Positions 53,808 through 62,000 of a stretch of 62,000 bases of DNA are shown here, piece by piece. Position numbers and translations under genes: made by a program. The notes under the pieces were generated by a model that did no database searches, was not told where the DNA came from, and worked only from the letters and a program-made list of their open reading frames with translations. Source of the stretch: Tubiluchus corallicola (Eukaryota; Priapulida; Priapulimorpha; Priapulimorphida; Tubiluchidae); the NCBI GenBank assembly GCA_030141605.1, contig JAQGDQ010000502.1, positions 1-62,000 on the forward strand. The letters are read 5' to 3'. Positions within the stretch are counted from its first letter, which is position 1; each line of letters opens with the position of its first letter.

Positions 53808-56800
53808 GTTCACGTGTTGTATGTTGACAGCTTTCTGCTGTGCAAAATCCTAGCCACATTTCCGCGGTAGCGAGCCACGTGACCCATATTCATTCATAAA
53901 ATTGTGACGTATCGTGACGTAGCCAGACACACCTCCATAACCAACCGGTTGTAGTAAACACTGATGGCGCATGGTCACTACATTTAGTCTACACAGGCGC
54001 AAGTAGGTCAATGAGTAAACAGTTTAACAGACGTACAGCAAAGCTTTTAAAACACGTTAAACTACATTTCTGGTATGATTGCTGTCTTTAAGTGAGTTTT
54101 CTTCCTAACAAGTACTAATAGCACTGTACTGTAACTCCAGGCCTAAGTGCGCAAAGATAATCACAGAAGCTTTTTGTTAATAAGTACGTAATCTCTGCCC
54201 TAGTCAGTGGCGCCACATTCTGGCTGAAAAACAACTCTTGGTTATGCTAAATATCATTATTTAAAACTACGTAGCAGCAAAGCTTTCAACTCCCAGGCAC
54301 ACAAAAGAACAGGCCTGTCGTCGTATAGCTTGTCGTTCTGAATGGGTCATGTGTTTATCATTATAGATCAAGATATCCGCTCATAATTAAGACGACATGT
54401 CGTTACAAATTGCAATTGGATGACAAAAACTATAATTATTTTTGAACCTAAAGAATGCAGCGTGCGTTTAAAATGTTTCATTAGTAAATTATCATTAATA
54501 TTAATTTATTTACTAAATTTGCTAACTAATCAAAGATGGTACATTTGTTTAATGAGTTGTACAAAATAAAGATAATATAATTATATTAAATGTAAAAAGT
54601 CGGGAGCGTTTTTTGGGATGAAAAGATGATCAAGCTTGCAGAAAACCTAATTAACACATGTTAAAGATATTCCCAGAATATAAAACTTACTCCTCTTTGC
54701 TAATAGATGGCAGCACAGCGAAGATGCACCATTCTACTGGTACTGTTCAAATAACTATGTTTCTGAGCCAACAAACTGTTAAACAACAAAAAAGACATGG
54801 GAAGACTTTTTTGCATCCTAAAATAGTGCTGTCCAAACACTTTCACAAGCCATCACCTAAAGTCACAACCATACATGTTACGTAAATTTTCAAATGGTCA
54901 GAGCTGCAACTAGTTCCTAACAGCAAATCAACTTTTATACCAACAGCTGACCTCTTCTTATATTATTGAATACAACAGAATGGTAATTTTTGCCATTTGC
55001 ACTGAAAACAAAAACACCACTTTCCTCGGTACAACAAGGGAACCACGAAGAAATTCACCATACTGCAGAGATCACATTAATAAATAAATCTAACACGAGA
55101 CATGGTGGTAAGTTCAAAATCAATTAAACACAATATTAGCTTCATACTATGTTATTGATCCTACTGTTTTTCTTAAAAAGCAAGCGTCAGTATGAACGTA
55201 CAGTATGTCATTTGTGCAGAGATGTGCGAACTAGGAAATTTATGCACCTAGCCTTGCCACTGCTGTAGAATACATTGTTAGGTATTAAGTAGGCATATTG
55301 TGCGACAGCTGTTTTGGACTTATGTCAAGCAAACAAGGATTCCAAAAGAACCACTGTTCTGCTAAAGTGTTGTAAGTCGAACCGGCTCATCTGGAATGTT
55401 CCCTTGTAAGTAACCTTACTCCATACAGGCACAGAATGCGGAACAAATGTAACACTTAACAGTTCACAGCATTGCGTGACAACGTCTGGACAAGTTTGAT
55501 GCTACAAATTCTAATCATAGTCTTCAGTATAACATGAAAGAGTAGTGCTCTCTCTTATGGTGTGTTGACTCGACAAATAACTCACAAGGATGTCCAGACA
55601 AGAAAGCTAAACTTGCAGGGAGTTACTCTCTGACAGTAAGCACGAGCCAAATCCAATTTCTCAATTCACTACTGCGAGTGTCGATAGGAATTAGTGGGCT
55701 TTTCATGGTCATATATGATACCATACGACATTGTGAACTGCTTTTTATAAACGCTTGTAAGTTGGCTGCAAAAATGCTAATATTGCTTGCTGATCGAGCT
55801 TACGACTGGCGTACTTAATTGTAGATAAAATGTACTCTTATTACCATGTAATAGAATTTATGTAGTAATATATTTATGACATAATTTTTGTGAGAACATT
55901 TGAATTCCATTTCAACAACTATCATGCAGTAAAATTCTGGTTAATTATGAAAATTGGGGATTAGTGATATATGACATAATTGATATATATGTAGGATACA
56001 TAGAGCCTATATTAGTATATCCAGACATTTGCAGCTGCTGTATTTTGTTCATTCATCTTTAGTTAGCTGTCGGCTTTGAGAATGGGCATAGCCTTGACCA
56101 AAAGGAAAAAAAATCTATGATGTTTTGGTTTTGAGCCATTTACAATATACTGTATGCTACAGACCACGCACTAGCTTAGTCTGACCCTGGTAAACTCTCA
56201 CAACTACATACCACTAAATTCACGTGTTAATAGTTAGCTGAAATGACTTGAAAAAGACGGTGCAACATACAAAAGTCTACAGATTCTAAAGTGTTTTCAG
56301 AATTTAGTTTAATTTGACTAAGAAAATTCCCAACAGTTTTAATATACTGGTGCTTTTTTCAGCTGTTTTGCTTTGTTTGTTTAAAAAATTATAAAAAATG
56401 TAAGCTGTATAGAGACTTCTGAGAAACGTGTACTGCAAGTTTCCATCTGTGATTGGCTCACTTCTTTTCTGTGAAGTTATGGTTACATCAATGTCCGCAA
56501 AAAATGTTAGCAGAGTTTAGTAATAAAAATGTGATAAGTGCCTCGTGTAATTAGTGAAATCACTTTAAACTCCTGATCATTTCACAATTGGGCACTCCCA
56601 TTCTGGAGGCCCAAGTTTCCACCAATGACGCCATTCATCGATAGAAGAAAAGCATCACTCTGTCAATTTGTGTCAAAAGTATAAGAAATTTTTACAAAAA
56701 AATTATACAGCAAATTTTGTGATATTTCTGCATGAATACTAGATAAAGTGCAAAAGTTTGAATTATTTTAAGCGGTGCCACAGTGGGATTATGCAAGGTC

Positions 56801-57477
56801 ACAAAGTCCCCCAGTTATATTAACATTTTTTAGTGAATGGCAGCAACCATCCCCGAGTTACTTACGTTAACACTTTTAAGTGAATGGCGGCAACCACCGT
56901 GCCTGAAAATTTCTATACAATGGTAGTATAAACTAACTTTTTATGTTCTATAGACAGTTTTTTTTGCAAATTCCTTTGTTACAGTTTTCCAAGTTTAAGG
57001 GATAACAGTAAAACAAACTCAACATGTTAAGAGACTTGTCATTTCCTTTAGCAAACAAATTACGAGCAAGAAATCTGATTATAACCTTTTCATTGCTAAT
57101 AAACATTATTATAGTGTAAAAGAATTGTGCTACGTAACACAAAGCAAAATTACGCACATCTTATTACGCAACATAAAAAAATGCATACAAAAACAGTACA
57201 AAATGCAAAATCTCATTTACAGTCTAGCACGCTATTGTACCGTGAGACAAATCTATCACAAACATTCATAGTCAATAATCTTATGATAATCTAGCTTATA
57301 TCATTATTACTTGCACCAGGTGCAAAAACTGAAGATGATTTTTATCCACTTAAGGAGACTTATGATCCTATAATGTACATTACCAAGCAGGCCAGTCACA
57401 TAATTAAGGAATTATTCCACGTCGAACTCACAGTTATTATGACAACAAACTGAGATGCATTATGATTCTCTAAACTG
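53808..57477. other. Spacer between PRODH start and MRPL18 end
   Basis: No exon recognised. The first 150 bp upstream of PRODH are relatively GC-rich and presumably contain its promoter, but I see no TATA box at a convincing distance. The only clear repeat is the family B copy at 56640-57050. Open frames such as 54658-54885 lack any support. Confidence 0.5.
56640..57050 (-). repeat. Repeat family B, longest copy
   Basis: Contains ATTATACAGCAAATTTTGTG, two tandem versions of a roughly 50-bp segment (TTAGTGAATGGCAGCAACCA and TAAGTGAATGGCGGCAACCA), and the AAGTTTAAGGGATAACAGTA / CAAACTCAACATGTTAAGAG end. Serves as reference for the other family B copies. No coding frame. Confidence 0.55.
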
Positions 57478-60400
57478 TCACGACGGGTAGCTGTCGGGCA
57501 AATCCCACGGGCGTGGCTCTCGCACTCGTTCTGGCTCCTCGAAGTTCAAACCGTTTTCTGTACATGCATTGCAAAATGCAGTCAACTAAAAGTAAAAAAA
57601 AACTAATTTGAAGTATTCATGATTTAGACGTTAAAGCGTTGAGATGAAGAAGATAAACCCAAAACTACGTCAAATGACAAATTTTGATTCTTAACATTCT
57701 TGAAGGCTGAATGCGCCACATTAGTTATGCAACATAATTATAGATGGCATTGCGATGTCATCCATGCTCAGAGTTTCACAGCAACTGTAGACGCATAGTT
57801 TAGCCTTGTGTGGAGCTGGATATCAACGTGAAAGCATTTAATGTTTAAATAAATAGTGATAAAATAAATAAAGACACTGCCTAGTTTCAAATTTCAATGG
57901 ACTACTAGCTTGATTTTGTAATAATTTTGACAACATCACTGAATGAGCATCGTATTAGGAAACACATGTATAACAGAAAGGTGTAGATAATATTAAGCGT
58001 ATGCACGAATAATCGATTATTTGAATTTTTTTACAGTTCGAATAATAAAACTGTTTCCATTGTCCTAACCACACCGCTGGATTATCCTATATACTGTACT
58101 GACCGTCTGCTGAGTGCCGCCTGCTGACATGTGCAGGCAATAAGCCAACAAGACAACAATATAATGTATTTGCTGCTCCAATGTAAAAAAACGTTAATTC
58201 CATGGTTGGCTCAGTGTCCAGGTAATTCACTGGAAAATCGGGTGCTCTATACACAATTGAATACTGAGACCACCAGTATTTAGTATGTAAATTGACAATC
58301 CACTTGACAATTAAATACTTATATTAAGATAAACTATTATATTAAAATAAAAAAGTTTAGTTTTACCCTTTCACTCTCTTGATTTTCTTCAGCCTGTTTC
58401 ACTAAAGGAAAGTCTACACTTTCTATGCCCGCCTCCGCACACCTCCTCGCAATAATCATGCCGACAGTCTCAGCTGCTGTAACATCAGTTGGGCTAAACA
58501 ATAGATATAAAATAGTTAATTAATTACTTAACTAATTTTTCTGTCGTTACTTCCTCTGCATTCTCTATCCTAAAACACATACAGTCATACCTCCGTTGTC
58601 GAACGTCTCCGTATTTGTACAAATCGGTTTTCGACTAGAAAATTCAAGCTGAAATTGTCTACGCTCTTGACCAGAATTTCGGTACTCAACAAACCGCCAA
58701 ACAAGTGATGAACACATGTGCGGCGAGCCGAGTAGAGCCAAGCGTAACCGACCGCGCCCGAGAGTAGTCGCGCACAAGATTTGAATTGCCTAACATCGCT
58801 AAGTACTTTCTACGCTTATTTTTCTCCGCTTTTTCATGCAGGAAGAATTATGTTTTTCATCAAAGTCATTCTATTATGTTTTTCTTATCAATTATATCAT
58901 ATCTACTGTTTGAATAAACATTTTTACATTATTATATTTTGTTTTAGTAATACTTTACAGTTCATTTGGTGCTCGAGAATGGATTATTTGCTTTTACATT
59001 ATTTCTTATGAGAATAAATGATTCGGTACTCAATCAAATCGGTTTTCAAGCATTTTTTAGGAACGAATTATGGTCGAAAACAGAGGTACTACTGCACTGT
59101 ATTTCCAAGACAGAATATAACAACCATGAACAGTTTGATTTACTTGTAAAGTTGTACTAATTGACCTTCATAGTCACCTTGTTAGTTTCTTATAGACTTC
59201 TTACACACATAGAGTGCAAGGGCAACTGAACATTCACATTCGTAATTAATCCTTTAAACCTTGAGTAAAACAACTTCTAATGCACCCAACTTCTCACGAA
59301 TCTCTAATGTTGTGTACACGCCCACATTAGCAGAGGCGTATTAACCAATAAGCTAACTAGGCTATAGCTTAGGGCGCCAAAGTTTGAGGGTGTCACATTT
59401 TAGGGAAAAAATTCTTATTCGCTTTATGTACACTTTCATATTCAAACAAAGGGTGCATTTTATAACACACCACAGGCAGTTACTCTGAGCAGGTTTTATA
59501 TAAGTACCACATAACGAACAGGTGCAATGTATTACACAACAAGTAGTTGCGCAGTCTGCTTATATATAAGCGCTATGCAAATACATCTACAGTGATACTG
59601 CGAGATACGAAATTAATTTGTTCAGGAGGGCCTTTCGTATCTTAGAATTTTCGTATTATGAGACAAGATGTACCCTATACATGTATATGTAAATGGCGTA
59701 ATTCGTTCGAGCCTACCCCCCCTCGAAAACAGTCGCATAAAGTGTAAATATTGTACCCATCCGAGAGAAATATGTTCGTTAATGAAAACATAATCATTCG
59801 ACATATCCTTTTCTTCTTATCACTACCACTGGTACTTGCTTTTTTCGGACCCATGGTTATTGAATGCGAATTAACACAAATTCACTCGAAATACAAAGCA
59901 CGAAAACACAGGACAATAGACAGAAGCTTTTTGGTACAGTGTGCGAGAGCAAAGTGACGCCGTGATGTTGCATCATTCACGTGATGCTAGGAAATACATT
60001 CTGGGAGGACCGCTGTCGGGCAGCACTTTCGATTGTCGTTCGTATCTTGAATATTTTTTCATTAAATGGGAGGGAAATTTCTTTGAAGTCCGATTTGTAT
60101 TCTGAATTTTTTGAACAATAGGGTTTTCGTAAGTCGAGTTTCAACTGTAAATATAACGACCACGTAGAAACTAGTGTTTCTAATACACCACAAGTAATTT
60201 TTTATCTGCTCATTACATAAAAAAAACAATTCACAAGAGACAAGGATGGGAGAGAACAATCAGCCTAAGGCATTGTAAAGTGTTGATATGTCCCTGCACA
60301 TTAGACACAATACATAACTTGTATTTCTTACAAAATGTGTGCTGCTACTGCCCACAGATGGCGGCCCGGTGGACTACTGTAAAATGCGTTCTGAATTCCT

Positions 60401-61595
60401 TACGCCGTGTGCATGGTTTTAGGCTCTCTTTATATTTGTTACACATTCTTTAATCTGTTGGAAGATAGTCATCGGCTAATGTTCCTCTTTTGTAAACTTT
60501 CAACAATAAATTAACTGACACTAGCACTACTGACAGAGAACGAGTCGCATCTTGGCACATTTTGGGCATACTTGTGGTGTTATGCCCAAATCATAAGATC
60601 ATGCATCTGATCTATTGACCTTAGTTGTACTATGAGCAATCAGGAGAGTTGCAATTTCATTTCTAATAGCACTCGCAAGTTATTTAAATCTTTCAGTAAT
60701 TATATTACACAACAATAACAGTTGAACAACAACAATAATGACAACAGTGGCAGCAGCAGCAAGAGCAATGCCAGTGAAATCCACATGAACGTGTATTCAC
60801 GCATACATGTACTGTCTTGTAGTGTTTTGTGGGTAGATCTGAGTGCGTTTAGTGTTTCGGTCAAACCTGTGTGGTAGATTGGGCCCCCTCGCACCATAAT
60901 TTCACCAACATACCATCTACAAACCAACACAATACAAGTCACTACACGTATGCGTGATATCATCTTTATACGAATTTCCCTGGAGTTCTATTAAGACTGC
61001 ACGTCGCTGCTGCTGTTGTTGTCATTGCCCTTAACAAAGTTGATGCTGATGCTGCTGTTGTTGTCATTGCTCTTAACGAAGTTGATGCTGATGTTGCGTG
61101 TTGCTGTAGTTGTTGTTTTATTCCCACAAGTCAAGATACACTCTCAAATTAACAAAGAGGTAATTTCATCAAACATAATCAGGGATGGATTTTTGTTGCG
61201 TTTTTTTACATAGAATAAAATGTGTTCTATCAATCTATCCAACTAGCTTTAAATACAATGCCAGCAATTTAATAAATGTCTGCGTTTAACACAAGGTCCT
61301 TTTTTCAGCATCCATTCAAGTTGAGGCTATGTGTAAGCAGACGACACTAGGTATAAATCAACAACAGCTAAAAACAAAGACGGGGATTCTACAAGACCCC
61401 TCAGACTTTTCTAAACAGTCAAAAGAGGTAAAAATGGTCACAAATATTGAAAATAACCTGTGAGATAATTTCACCACACACCTGTACAGCTGCTTCATTA
61501 CTGCCCCTTCTTGACTACTGGCAGAGAGAACAACATCTCCGTTGCAATGCACAACCTTTGCTCTTATTCCACGTGGGGTGCACTCGTAATGCAAC
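57478..61595 (-). CDS. MRPL18: Mitochondrial large-subunit ribosomal protein uL18m, 3' part
   Basis: Component of the mitoribosome large subunit. Three exons in phase: 61482-61595, 58367-58493, 57478-57585. Read in order they give GIRAKVVHCNGDVVLSASSQ, then MKQLYS joined across the first intron to PTDVTAAETVGMIIARRCAE and AGIESVDFP, then LTAFCNACTENGLNFEEPER and a stop. Human uL18m has the same run (NGKVVVSAST..., KHLYS...ESIGRVLAQRCLEAGI, GGVVLREPQRI), so the identification is firm. The C-terminus extends about a dozen residues (REPRPWDLPDSYPS) past the usual end. The N-terminal part, including the presequence, is not visible: exon 61482-61595 begins with one split-codon base, so at least one exon lies farther right. 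GC in exons exceeds the flanking introns. Confidence 0.88.
58582..59099. mobile_element. pogo/Tigger-like MITE, family 4, in MRPL18 intron
   Basis: The left end, after TA, is CAGTCATACCTCCGTTGTCG followed by AAC; the right end read inward is CAGTAGTACCTCTGTTTTCG followed by ACC. The right boundary is either 59094 or 59099, the latter being followed by TA. Non-coding. Confidence 0.65.
59330..59400. repeat. Transposon end fragment (GGGCGCC type)
   Basis: GAGGCGTATTAACCAATAAG and GCTATAGCTTAGGGCGCCAA resemble an end block common in hAT-like and related repeats of animals. Only a short fragment is seen. Confidence 0.25.
59590..60147. mobile_element. pogo/Tigger-like MITE, family 5, in MRPL18 intron
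   Basis: The left end after TA is CAGTGATACTGCGAGATACG; the right end read inward is CAGTTGAAACTCGACTTACG and is followed by TA. 558 bp, non-coding. Confidence 0.65.
61000..61110. repeat. 42-bp GCTGTTGTTGTCATTG repeat, about 2 units
   Basis: Tandem units CTGCTGTTGTTGTCATTGCC / CTTAAC(A/G)AAGTTGATGCTGATG of about 42 bp, with a partial third. MRPL18 intron. Confidence 0.75.
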
Positions 61596-62000
61596 CTATA
61601 TGAACATCAATTTAAACGCTGAACCTTTATTAAATTTTAAAGTTTCTTGTAAAAAATTTTTTAGAGCTTATTCTACGCCTTTTTTGTGAGAATACTGGAT
61701 ATTTGTTCACTTACAAAACTAACAACAACCACTGAACAAACTTTTCACGTTGTTTTCAACACTTTTTCTCATTTACTTAATTATAAATTTGCCAGATGTA
61801 CAATTATTCTTATATAATTCATTTCATTATATTCCAACTTTAGTATATTTATTGTAAGTTATAAGCAAGTTTAGTCCATTATAAGTTATAATAAACAATG
61901 TTTTATTTGATTATAGTCTCCTATAAAAATTTCTTTTTTGGATTATTGATTGCTGGGATCATAATCAGTTAATGAACACCGCATCATAGATACGCAAACA
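61596..62000. other. Right edge, no exon recognised
   Basis: AT-rich. The upstream MRPL18 exon or exons should lie here or beyond the window, but no open segment with convincing splice borders and uL18m similarity could be picked out. Confidence 0.4.

Noticed and set aside
60700-61213. Leucine-rich open frames on both strands in the MRPL18 intron
   Set aside because: Produced by GCTGTTGTTGTCATTG and CAACAACAA repeats.

Overview
The window is metazoan nuclear DNA. It holds AT-rich, intron-dense genes with GT/AG introns of about 0.5 to 4 kb, and a heavy load of decayed transposons lies between and inside them. I see no bacterial-style operons, ribosome binding sites, rRNA or CRISPR arrays. The protein set, with both a proline and a hydroxyproline dehydrogenase, plus CR1-type LINE, pogo/Tigger, mariner, hAT and piggyBac-like debris, suggests a (probably marine) invertebrate. 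I cannot name the phylum.

Four host genes are supported by exon-by-exon reconstruction with consistent reading phase. (1) A syntaxin-12/7-type Qa-SNARE, + strand, 6588-17382, 9 coding exons, 281 aa. (2) A PRODH2-type (hydroxyproline) dehydrogenase, + strand, 20243-31007, 9 coding exons, 504 aa. (3) A PRODH-type proline dehydrogenase, - strand, 33967-53807, 15 coding exons, 645 aa. (4) The 3' part of the mitochondrial ribosomal protein uL18m gene (MRPL18), - strand, 57478-61595, three exons seen, with its 5' end beyond or hidden near the right edge.

Layout: 1-6500 is a transposon graveyard (two LINE relics, a 914-bp palindromic terminal-inverted-repeat element, a mariner-type MITE). It is followed by the syntaxin gene, whose introns hold MITEs, a minisatellite, a LINE relic, and pogo-like and piggyBac-like elements. 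About 2.9 kb of intergenic DNA with a 32-bp minisatellite separates it from PRODH2. PRODH2 and PRODH are convergent, with stop codons only 2.96 kb apart, and the DNA between them carries a 39-bp minisatellite. PRODH is spread over 20 kb of TE-rich introns. The last block is a 3.7-kb spacer and MRPL18.

The main biological point is the tail-to-tail pair of proline-oxidising paralogues. They share intron positions and phases over their 3' halves. They differ at the active-site position known to separate proline from hydroxyproline enzymes (Tyr in the minus-strand gene, Ser in the plus-strand gene). Both products are expected in mitochondria, where they would feed electrons from proline and hydroxyproline to the respiratory chain. 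The main mobile-DNA points are the unclassified 914-bp element with a 5-bp target duplication, and a minisatellite that grew from one segment of a TTAA-flanked MITE.
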